Source: Trichopria drosophilae (lineage: Eukaryota > Arthropoda > Insecta > Hymenoptera > Diapriidae). Taken from it: a stretch of 64,000 nucleotides of DNA. The position numbers and the translations under genes were made by a program. The notes under the pieces were generated by a model, which made no database searches, was not told the DNA's origin, and saw only the letters and a list, made by a program, of their open reading frames with translations. Below, piece by piece: positions 54,777-64,000 of the stretch (within the stretch, counting starts at the first letter, position 1; each line of letters opens with the position of its first letter). Where the stretch lies: the NCBI GenBank assembly GCA_030407085.1, contig CM059584.1, positions 89,082,001 through 89,146,000 on the forward strand, in the 5' to 3' direction.

Positions 54777-57728
54777 CCCAGACAGCCAGATCTGCTGCAT
54801 ATTGCTGCATATAAGGGAAAAATCAGGCGGAAGATATGTCGGCAGAACTACGGAATATGCGTCATCACATATACAGCAAATTTGCTGGAAATTCTCACCT
54901 GCCGACTAGTCTGCGGCGATACTGACGCATTTCTGCGGAAGAGATTAAAAGGGTCGGCGAAGGGATTAAAGACGCATACGAACACGGAAGCCGCGTCGGT
55001 GAACCCCCACACATGTGCACGCATGCATGCTCGAGGCAAGCGCGATAGGGTTCGATCGGTGTGACCAGGAGAGAGGGGGCGAACAGGAGAAGAGAGGTGA
55101 CGGACGCAGCCATTTTCTCTCGTTTATCAAGTATCGAAACTATTGAATCGAAAAGATTCGGCAGCGGCATACCCGAAAAACGTGTAAAAAATTTGAATTT
55201 TTGAGCAAGTCAGCGCAAAACTTGTTTCTTTCGGAAATCCTGAAGAATTAATTTAAGTTTTAATAAAATAACCTCCTAGCAATAAAAACTATTTATAATA
55301 ATCATAAATTACGTCCAATTTGTCACAGTTATAACGTCTATATTAGACTATAGACGAAACTCCAATTCTGTGAAAGTGTGTAGATTGTGTGCAGCATTAA
55401 AAACAGTTGAAATTAAAAAAATGCAGTTGCGATTAAAAATTGTAATTGTAAAAAAATGTAATAAGTTCGAAGTATTTGTGGAACTATATTCGGAGTTTTA
55501 AAAACGATAAATTTAAAATTTTATTAACAGATTAAATGCATTTAGTACCAAGTCTATTTCTTCTTACGGTGTCATAGTATTATCCGAAACCTGGTTACAT
55601 GCAGTTACGGATGAAGTTAATGGTGTCCCTGTATAAATGTCTGCAAACTTGGATACGAATCTAATTATAGAAATCACGCAAAATGATGTTCTCAAAGAAT
55701 GGGGTTCGCCAGTAAAATTTTTGTATTATTTTTTATTATTTTAAATAATAATTTAGGTCATAAATAACACAAATAAAATCTAAAAAACAATTAATTCATT
55801 AATTTGGGTATTTTATTTGTCAATTAAAAATTCTTCCGTTTGAAAGCGCGCCAGTTTCATATGACATCACTATGCGGGTTCGGCTGTCAACCAATCCCGT
55901 TCGCATATTCTGCTCTTGTATGTCATGTTTAACCTCAATAGTTTACTTGCTTCAAAGTTTTTATTATGGAAAAAAAGGGACATAAGACCTGCTGATTACA
56001 CCCATACACTTTATTATGCCGTTATTTGCGTTTTCTTAATTGCAAAAATAGCTTTAAAATTATTTTTTATTATTTTAAATAATAATTTAGGTTATAAATA
56101 ACACAAATAAAACAGAAAAAAAATTAATTTATTAATTTGAGTATTTTATTTGCCAATTAAAAAACTAAAAACAGTTTCGTGTGACGTCACTATGCGGGTT
56201 CGGCCGTCAACCAATTCCGTTCGAATATTCTATACTCTGCATTTATGTCATATTTAACCTCAAAAGTATGCTCCGAAATTTTAAAACGGAACAAGCAAAC
56301 TTGTACTATGGACAAAGTTCTGCTATTTTACAAATAGGTTCAATATACATGCACGAGACGACAAACAGTAACGTCACGACGTTCGTCCAAAGGTGCATCC
56401 TTGTAGCTGATAAATGTTACCTATACATAATGTATACATAGATTTTAAAGCTATTTTTGCAATTAAGAAAACGCAAATAACGGCATAATAAAGTGTATGG
56501 GTGTAATCAGCAGGTCTTATGTCCCTTTTTTTCCATAATAAAAACTTTGAAGCAAGTAAACTATTGAGGTTAAACATGACATACAAGAGCAGAATATGCG
56601 AACGGGATTGGTTGACAGCCGAACCCGCATAGTGATGTCATATGAAACTGGCGCGCTTTCAAACGGAAGAATTTTTAATTGACAAATAAAATACCCAAAT
56701 TAATGAATTAATTGTTTTTTAGATTTTATTTGTGTTATTTATGACCTAAATTATTATTTAAAATAATAAAAAATAATACAAAAATTTTACTGGCGAACCC
56801 CATTCTTTGAGAACATCATTTTGCGTGATTTCTATAATGAGATTCGTATCCAAGTTTGCAGACATTTATACAGGGACACCATTAACTTCATCCGTAACTG
56901 CATGTAACCAGGTTTCGGATAATACTATGACACCGTAAGAAGAAATAGACTTGGTACTAAATGCATTTAATCTGTTAATAAAATTTTAAATTTATCGTTT
57001 TTAAAACTCCGAATATAGTTCCACAAATACTTCGAACTTATTACATTTTTTTACAATTACAATTTTTAATCGCAACTGCATTTTTTTTTAATTTCAACTG
57101 TTTTTAATGCTGCACACAATCTACACACTTTCACAGAATTGGAGTTTCGTCTATAGTCTAATATAGACGTTATAACTGTGACAAATTGGACGTAATTTAT
57201 GATTATTATAAATAGTTTTTATTGCTAGGAGGTTATTTTATTAAAACTTAAATTAATTCTTCAGGATTTCCGAAAGAAACAAGTTTTGCGCTGACTTGCT
57301 CAAAAATTCAAATTTTTTACACGTTTTTCGGGTATGCCGCTGCCGAATCTTTTCGATTCAATAGTTTCGATACTTGATAAACGAGAGAAAATGGCTGCGT
57401 CCGTCACCTCTCTTCTCCTGTTCGCCCCCTCTCTCCTGGTCACACCGATCGAACCCTATCGCGCTTGCCTCGAGCATGCATGCGTGCACATGTGTGGGGG
57501 TTCACCGACGCGGCTTCCGTGTTCGTATGCGTCTTTAATCCCTTCGCCGACCCTTTTAATCTCTTCCGCAGAAATGCGTCAGTATCGCCGCAGACTAGTC
57601 GGCAGGTGAGAATTTCCAGCAAATTTGCTGTATATGTGATGACGCATATTCCGTAGTTCTGCCGACATATCTTCCGCCTGATTTTTCCCTTATATGCGGC
57701 AATATGCAGCTAGCTGGTTGTCTGGGTG
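54775..57728. mobile_element. Foldback element with 1.28-kb nearly identical arms
   Basis: The element is 54777-57726, with ends CCCAGACAGCCAGATCT and its inverse (CTGGTTGTCTGGG). It interrupts the LINE RT between SGYRYL and GILFTSSARGF, with a possible 2-bp TG duplication. Arms 54777-56061 and 56442-57726 are inverted and appear about 98-99 percent identical over most of their length. The 380-bp centre repeats part of the left arm directly (55730-55960 and 56065-56280, landmark CACTATGCGGGTTCGG). No transposase frame. The arms' identity suggests very recent formation or ongoing gene conversion. Confidence 0.85.
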
Positions 57729-58854
57729 GGTATCCTGTTCACTTCCTCCGCCCGCGGCTTTCAGCCCACCGAGGATGCCATTGTCAGGACAAACGCAGCG
57801 ACTGGCTCGATTATACCCTTAATTTACACAACCAAAATAGATGCTTGGGCTGCCTACTGGAGACTCTATAACGCGTCCATAATTTCCGCTCTGCTTTACG
57901 TCGCATCGTTCTGGGGCTTGCGTTATCTGCACAGGCTGGAATCTGTGCAAATTGTTTTTTTAAAAGGCTCCTCAGTTTGCATAGGAATACTCCGGCATAC
58001 CTTATGCGTTTAGAACTTGGAATTCCTCACATACATGAAATTCTTTCAAGGACCATTAAATGGGTGGCCAAAACCCTTAAGCTGCCGGACACTTAAGTGC
58101 GTCTCAAGAAATTGGCTGTCATAGCCCAAGAAGCCTTCAACTGGACGGTGCAGTTCAAGGCGGTCTGGGACAAGTCAGGGGCCGGCGAATTATGATACAA
58201 TTTTAATGCGGATTTTTGGGAACAAAAAGGACCCTCGTTAGTTGCGGAGTTTGCTAAGTCCTGCAAGAAGAAAGACCTCAGGGACTATTTTACATCTGAT
58301 TCAATACAGTTACCCATTTTCCGCCATCTTGCGGATTCCAACTACACCTTGCACCCTCCTCGCCTGCCCTGGATTGCCTACGAGTAAAGGTACAGTTGAG
58401 ACTAGCAACTACTTATTCGCGTTCGTTCTTAATCGCCGGCCAGCGTTATAACTACAATCCGTCAATTCCTTGTACTCTATGTATCTTAAATGAACCCGGT
58501 TCGTTGCTGCATATTTTAACAACGTGCCCTTTGCTAGCATCCACCAGAGCAGAGTTCACTTCAATTGTGCCCTTGAATCAGCGGCCAATACATTCAGCTG
58601 GTCTGTTATGCACCTTAATCTGCAGCAACGAGGTTCATTCCGCGAAACTATTGTACAGGTTTGTTAAGGCTAGTTTTGTACGAAGAAATTTTTTACAAGG
58701 CGAATAGGTAGATTAGCTACACGCTAGGTTTTATTACGCGCGATCATATTTCTTGTTGTACTGTCAATGTTCAATGCTGTATCCGTTAAATCCGGAACTT
58801 CACTCAATGGGATAACCATTCCCTGTTTATGAGTTAAATAAATCTATCTATCTT
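57727..58854 (+). pseudogene. LINE reverse transcriptase, 3' part and tail
   Basis: Continues the RT split by the foldback: GILFTSSARGFQPTEDAIVR, AWAAYWRLYNASIISALLYV and WGLRYLHRLESVQ. After frame breaks it reaches the C-terminal zinc finger CTLCILNEPGSLLHILTTCP (about 58468-58527) and ends LYRFVKASFVRRNFLQGE (stop at 58705). The 3' end is the simple AATAAATCTATCTATCTTATG tail near 58830-58854. Confidence 0.75.
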
Positions 58855-58996
58855 ATGCTTATTAAAGCCGGTGGGCCCTGGACTCTAAGCAACCTTGCCA
58901 GAGATTGGGTAACCAACCCGAGTGGATGGCGAGGTAAGAGACAAACGAGGGAGGCATAACAACGGGGGGTAGGGCCAACCACCCTACTCCCTGTAC
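58855..58996. other. Boundary between LINE tail and R2/R4-like LINE
   Basis: GC-rich 140 bp without an assignable frame; may be the truncated 5' part of the following LINE. Confidence 0.3.
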
Positions 58997-61302
58997 ATGC
59001 GGTTACTAGAAATAGAACGCGCAGGGCTGAGTCCCGAGGTGGAGGAGCCGAAACGGGTGTCCCGGGACAACGACCCACGAATGCCCACGGACTATTTCAG
59101 CGACGAAGCCGCACAACAAAGTGAAGATTGCCCACCTGTCAGTGCATTAGAGGTGAAAAATGCCATCACAGAAGCGAGGAATTTCTCCTCGCCGGGCTGG
59201 GATGGAAATAACAACTATTGGTGGAAGAAATTCACTTCTGTCTATCAACACCTAGCCCGAATATTCACCTCTTATATATATGGAGACCAACCCATTCCGC
59301 ACTGGCTGGTGGAGGACCGAACGACACTGATCCCAAAATCAAGAGACTTGTCCGATCCGAAAAACCATAGACCGATCACGTGTCTCAATACGTTATACAA
59401 ATTGTTCACTAACATCTTGAACGAACGTATTGAGAAATCCGTGAAACCGGTGTGGCAACGGATAGTAGAACAACGAGGCTGCAAGTACAACTTGCTTATC
59501 GACAGGTGTGTTTGTCAGGACGCAGTCCAGTACAAGCGTAACCTGTCGATATCCTGGCTGTATTACATGAAGGCGTATGACTCAACATCGCACGAGCTTT
59601 TAAGCTTGTTGCTGAAACGGCCCCATGTCCACCCAAACATAGTGAGAATTGTAGAAAACCTGATGCCTCTTTGGAAAACATTCTTTGTCATGACATCGGG
59701 CAAGCGTCGAACCATGTCTAGACTGGTTCAATTCCAAAGAGGTGTCTATCAGGGAGATTCTCTGAGTCCTATGCTCTTCTGCATCTCACTATTGCCTCTA
59801 TCCGTTGCTCCCGGAAATCTCAAGGGTACATGTGTGGACCGCCTGGTGAATGTGTACATAAGATCACCCATCTTTTCTATATGGACGATCTTAAATTATA
59901 CGCATCAGGCGAGGATCAATTATATCGATCTCTGAACATCGCCCTCACATACTCGAGAGATATCGGCATGGAATTCGGATTGGACAAGTGTGCAGTCGTT
60001 CATTTGCACAGAGGAAGGTCAGGCTCCCATAACAACGATATGGAGCTCGTCAACGGAAATGTCATCCGCCACCTTAGCGCCGAAGAAGCCTACACATACC
60101 TGGGCGTACCTCTAAGGCATGTCCAGGATGTGCAGGCTGCTAAAACCACCATCATTAAGAAATACCGGCGCATTCTCCGTCAGATCTGGTCATCAGAATT
60201 GACCGGGAAAAATAAGGTGGCAGCAACGAATATGTTGGCCGTATCACCAGTGCTCTATTCATTTGGAGCACTGAAGTGGAACGTTGACGAGCTAAGGGAT
60301 CTTGACCGAAGCACACGGAAGATGATTTGTATGCAACGCAGTTTGCATCCAAGATCTTCCATGGAACGACTGTATTTGCCCCGAAATATGGGAGGTCGTG
60401 GCCTTTTAAGCCTGGAGTGTATGCATGACCGATTAGTCCTCGAGACAGCTTGCGACGTGATTAATCGAACGGAGGATCCCCTGATGATGCTAGTTCAGCA
60501 TGAAATTCAGGGGAAGGGGGCGTTTTTATACAACGCGGCGGAACGAGCGGCGCGAAACCTCGGTCTGGTTTTCAACGTGGGACGTAGTGGTGCACAGGAG
60601 GCTGAATCAGTCATCAATTTGTGCCCAGGGTTAACAAGGGTTAAGCGTCTCAGGGCTAACATACGGAAAGAACAACTCCGTATGTTGGAGGGAAGGCATA
60701 TCGACAAGCCATTGCATGGACAATTCTTTCGAAATGTCCAACAACTTGGCTTGTCGGCAGAGATGACCTTCTCGTTCTTAAGATCAACCGGTTTGAAACC
60801 CGAGACCGAGGGTTTTATCTTCGCATGCCAGTATGGGGTCATCAATACCTTAGCGTATCGCCAGAACATCTTACACCAGGCGGTACAGAGTACGCTTTGT
60901 AGATTGTGTAGATGTCATGCTGAGACACTAATGCATCTTTTGGCAGCATGTCTAATATATGCAGTTTCAGCATACATCGAACGTCACAGTGCGGCTCTTC
61001 GAGTGCTGCATTACCATCTTCGCAGCACTTATGGTATTGATGCAACCCCAGTTTTGCCGTACGTCCCCACTGATATTGAATCCCTAGTTGGGAATGAGTC
61101 GTGTCGAATATACTGGAATTATTCATTCCGGACGAGCAGGCAAATATCAGCCAATAAGCCTGATATCGTCCTTGTGGACTTCGACAAACCCATCTTCGTC
61201 ATCGAGTTTTTTGCACCAGCAGAAACAAATATAGTCAGTAAAGGGGATGAAAAACGGATTAAATATCAGGAGGTCCTGTTCGAGATTCACAGGCTGTATT
61301 GA
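58997..61302 (+). pseudogene. R2/R4-like LINE: RT and restriction-like endonuclease, one frameshift
   Basis: Frame 1 (58997-59850): NAITEARNFSSPGWDGNNNY, TTLIPKSRDLSDPKNHRPIT and GVYQGDSLSPMLFCISLL. A shift at about 59840-59870 leads to 59830-61302 (490 aa), which begins with the catalytic HLFYMDDLKLYASG and runs through LDKCAVVHLHRG and YTYLGVPL. Near its C-terminus is a CCHC finger (CRLCRCHAETLMHLLAAC), then YIERHSAALRVLHYHL and a PD-(D/E)XK-like endonuclease (KPDIVLVDFDKPIFVIEFF, then KRIKYQEV). Such an endonuclease C-terminal to RT defines the R2/R4/NeSL-type LINEs. Except for the shift the frame is open, so this copy is fairly young. 5' truncated: no N-terminal zinc fingers or Myb domain. 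Confidence 0.8.
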
Positions 61303-62300
61303 GGATTCAAAATCAAGCTCGTCGTGCTGATAATTGGAGTGCTGGGAGGTATGGGACCAACTTTCCTCCTAAACATCAAATGCATTCCGGCCTGTCGAGA
61401 ACATGCAAATTCCATCGCAGGCCGAATGCAGAATGCAGTGCTGCTAGGATCTCTCCGTCTACTGAGGTCACACGAGAGCCTGTAACCACTTACCCGATGG
61501 TAGAGAGAGTGGTTACAGTTACAAAAGTAATGGCCCGGTGCAGTCTGCAGAGGAGGAGATGGATATCGGAGCCACTTTTCTGCTGCAAACTACACACGTG
61601 GATTATGGAGGGCCAAGAGAAAATATGTTGATGAATTAACGATTTTTTTACCTTCAAATTCATAATCAGTGATCGCAAAAACCTCTGATCTTCGATTTTC
61701 GCCCACTTTAGATTATATTTTGATAGTTGTGTCCGTCATTTTGGGTCCGCCATATTGAATTTCAAAATTCCAAATTCAGATTTGTAATCATCAACCTATA
61801 AAAATTAAGAATACAATTACTGAAATGTATTTAAAAGCCTCTGCAAATCGTATAATGAAGATCCGTTGAAGTAAAGCGATTCGGGACGAGTCGTGCTCAC
61901 CAATTTGCAAAATCTAAAGATGCTGTTTGATATTGAGCCGGTTATACGTGTCTTAAATTTGAATAAAGATTGTTGTTGTAGTGTTGTCTCGGTTTGATCA
62001 TGTGATTTATGTAAGCAACGTGTAACGTAGAAAATCTGGGACTGAATAGACGCACTTAGGTCGTCGGTCTAGTCACGAGGCCGATGCTTCCCAGTTAGAA
62101 ATCAAACATTACCATATATAATTATTTTATATAATACCAAAATCATTACGCGACCGTCCAACTGCAAACTGTTTATCGAGATTGTGGAGGCGGTAAGATA
62201 ATAATTCAAAATCATCTCGGATTTTGAACATTGGTCCAATCGAACCTGTAAATATCTGTCACTAATGGTTTTTAGTGACTTTATAAGAATCACGCCGATC
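61303..62300. other. 3' flank of the R2/R4-like LINE and spacer
   Basis: 61303-61640 is probably the LINE 3' UTR or an unassigned piece (frame 61299-61631 without motifs). 61670-61800 holds one more diverged unit of the 120-bp family (TTTTGGGTCCGCCATATTGAATTTC). The rest shows nothing assignable. Confidence 0.4.
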
Positions 62301-62832
62301 TGTGAATTCGTACCGCCGCAGATCACCACTACACGTACGGGAATTGAACGTGGAGAAAATCAATACACTTTCGTCTTTTTGGCTTATTTTATTTTCTGCA
62401 ATGCTCTATGGTCAAAGCTATTAATTCGACAAATAACAAAAATTTTACAATATTTGCTCGCGTGCGCGCGTTTATAATGCTTCTCGAAAAAGCACCAAAA
62501 CGAGACTGCCGAAAAACGAAAAGAGACGCTACCTTCTTATTCGCAAAGCATTCTGGGTAACGAAAATAACCGCGAAATCCATCACGATACATATTAATTA
62601 ACTTTATTTATTAATTTTAGCAAGCGCTTATAAATGTCGACGCAAGTATTATTTTTGAATAGTGCAAATCTTAATGAACTAAGCGCTCTAATACACGGAC
62701 GTAAACATGCCGCTCGCCTCGCTTATCCATCGTAAGCGAAACCGCAAAAGAAAAGAAAGAAATTAACAATTAAAAACTTGGACAAAGTGTCATTCACAAA
62801 TTTTACTGCGGCGATCGCCGCCCGCCGTAACA
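62301..62832 (-). repeat. 3' LTR of BEL/Pao element 2
   Basis: Plus-strand ends TGTGAATTCG and CCGCCGTAACA give TG...CA termini for a 532-bp LTR, with AATAAAATAAG and AATAAATAAAG signals on the minus strand. The pol reading frame continues 14 codons into it, ending RRSKICE, an arrangement known in BEL/Pao elements. The second LTR lies beyond the window, so the boundaries are inferred from sequence features only. Confidence 0.6.
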
Positions 62833-64000
62833 CTATCTACCGGTATGCTAACGGAAAGAGGACACAATTTATGAATAGGCCGTTTTAGTATGGTCGACTT
62901 AGTTTTTACTTCGCAAACGCGTACAAGTCCATTATCGCCGACGAAACACTTAATAATACGTGCTAACTCCCAACGTGCGGGAGGCAGATTTTCGTCCTTT
63001 ATAAGAACAAGATCGCCGACCTTAAGATTTGGCTGAACGGCATGCCATTTGGAACGCTTCTGCAAGGTACTTAGATAGTCAAGGAGCCATACTTTCCAAA
63101 AGCGATCTCGCATTTGTTGGACGAGTTGGTAGCGCGTCAAACTCGATTCGTTGTGCAAAAGCATACTAGGCTCCGGTAACGCAAGAAGAGGAGAGCCGAT
63201 CAAAAAGTGAGCCGGAGTCAAGTATGATAAATCATCATGCTCGTTCGAAAAGCCCGCTATAGGTCGAGAATTTAAGCATGCCTCAATTTGGCATAGCAAA
63301 GTCTCAAACTCCGCAATAGTGAGAGTGTGTTCCCCGACGATACGACGCAGGTGATATTTTAACGACTTTACTCCCGCCTCCCACATTCCTCCGAAATGCG
63401 GAGAGGAGGGTGGTATAAAGTGCCAATCAATCTGATTTTCTAACATGTAGGCTTCGACGATAGGATGATGTGAAGCAGTACGAAACGTGTGCAGAAGCTC
63501 AGATTGTCCTTTCTGAAAATTGGTAGCGTTATCGCTGTAGACTTCAAGCGGTACACCACGCCGAGATACGAAGCGCCGAAACGCAGCTAAAAATGCTTTT
63601 CCGGTAAGATCGTGCACTAATTCTAAATGCACCGCACGTGTGGGCATACATACAAAAATTGCGGTGTACATTTTGCGCGCATGGTGACCTCTACCGGCGA
63701 AAGCGCGAACGAAAAAGGGGCCTGCGTAATCGATACCGACCTTCAGGAATGGACGAGTGACTGGTCGCACTCGTGGGTCCGGCAGTGGAGCCATTTGTTG
63801 CTTTCCAAGTTCAGCTCGAAATCGGGCACAAATTACACATTGGTTAAGTATCGAACATACGATAACCTTCAATCGTAGAACCCAGTACTCTTCACGCAAA
63901 TAACGAGAGGTTAAGGAGGTTCCCCCATGCAATGTATACAGATGAGCATGGCGCACAAGGACTCGAACGAGCGGGTCTGATCCCAGAATAATTGGAAATT
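62790..64000 (-). CDS. BEL/Pao element 2 pol, integrase region (5' end beyond window)
   Basis: Open from the right window edge to 62790 (over 400 codons). The zinc-binding N-terminus is VRHAHLYTLHGGTSL ... CSILNQCVICARF. The catalytic core has KVGIDYAGPFF (first Asp), EVYSDNATNFQKG (second Asp) and PHFGGMWEAGVKSLK (Glu). The C-terminal domain is DUF5641-like: VGDLVLIKDENLPPARWELA, then RIIKCFVGDNGLVRV. The last codons are encoded in the LTR. All key residues are present and no stops occur, so this element may be intact; RT, RNase H and Gag would lie to the right of the window. It would insert element cDNA. Confidence 0.9.
   Translation of the reverse strand, partial: FPIILGSDPLVRVLVRHAHLYTLHGGTSLTSRYLREEYWVLRLKVIVCSILNQCVICARFRAELGKQQMAPLPDPRVRPVTRPFLKVGIDYAGPFFVRAFAGRGHHARKMYTAIFVCMPTRAVHLELVHDLTGKAFLAAFRRFVSRRGVPLEVYSDNATNFQKGQSELLHTFRTASHHPIVEAYMLENQIDWHFIPPSSPHFGGMWEAGVKSLKYHLRRIVGEHTLTIAEFETLLCQIEACLNSRPIAGFSNEHDDLSYLTPAHFLIGSPLLALPEPSMLLHNESSLTRYQLVQQMRDRFWKVWLLDYLSTLQKRSKWHAVQPNLKVGDLVLIKDENLPPARWELARIIKCFVGDNGLVRVCEVKTKSTILKRPIHKLCPLSVSIPVDSVTAGGDRRSKICE

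Noticed and set aside
54895..57609. Identical 91-codon frames (MPLPNLFDSIVSILDKREKM) in both orientations
   Set aside because: They come from the two inverted arms of the foldback element and have no codon pattern or homologous motif.

Overview
The window looks like a repeat-rich intergenic or intronic stretch of an arthropod nuclear genome, most likely an insect and perhaps a hymenopteran. The evidence is the mix of Ty3/gypsy and BEL/Pao LTR retrotransposons, Jockey-, R1- and R2/R4-like LINEs, TTAA-flanked piggyBac-type MITEs, long-TIR DNA transposons, AT-rich spacers with microsatellites, and spliced exons. No bacterial-type genes, operons, rRNA genes or CRISPR arrays were seen. The taxon is inference only.

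Layout. 1-12616: a decayed Ty3/gypsy element on the minus strand (3' LTR cut by the left edge, integrase, linker, RNase H/RT/protease, gag, repeat-bearing 5' UTR, PBS, 5' LTR) with a piggyBac-type MITE inside it (8941-9870). 13688-18180: an APE-type LINE with RNase H on the plus strand, broken by stops and frameshifts. 18420-20540: an inverted-repeat element loaded with TCAAGGTCA-like motifs. 20886-21095: an open segment with good splice sites, a possible host exon on the minus strand. 22674-22985: a 67-bp tandem repeat. 23692-28324: a 4.6-kb DNA transposon with long repeat-filled TIRs, 3-bp TSD and an apparently intact two-exon transposase-like gene (681 aa). This is the best preserved and most interesting system here.

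28340-36060: a Jockey ORF1 remnant, minisatellites, copies of a GC-rich LINE leader in both orientations, and a nearly perfect 1.3-kb palindromic TTAA MITE. 36240-38680: a BEL/Pao pol remnant split by an R1-like LINE tail. 39444-42240: two inverted remnants of one transposase-like family. 42665-42875: a second exon-like segment. 43380-46066: a degraded LINE apparently split by a Penelope-like insertion with a hammerhead-like motif. 48250-53847: a second Ty3/gypsy element on the minus strand with an A/C-rich coding strand and a 269-bp LTR. 53848-58854: a LINE split by a 2.95-kb foldback element with almost identical 1.28-kb arms. 58997-61302: an R2/R4-like LINE with one frameshift. 62301-64000: the 3' end of a BEL/Pao element with an open integrase reading frame that runs off the right edge.

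The genes do not form a pathway. They are mostly selfish elements nested in one another, and the nesting gives a relative order of insertion. Two themes recur: mobile elements that carry arrays of motifs resembling host transcription-factor sites (YY1/Pho-like CAAAATGGCGG, FTZ-F1/ERR-like TCAAGGTCA, insulator-like 5' UTR repeats), and small self-cleaving ribozyme-like folds. All functional assignments come from reading translated motifs by eye; no database search was possible.
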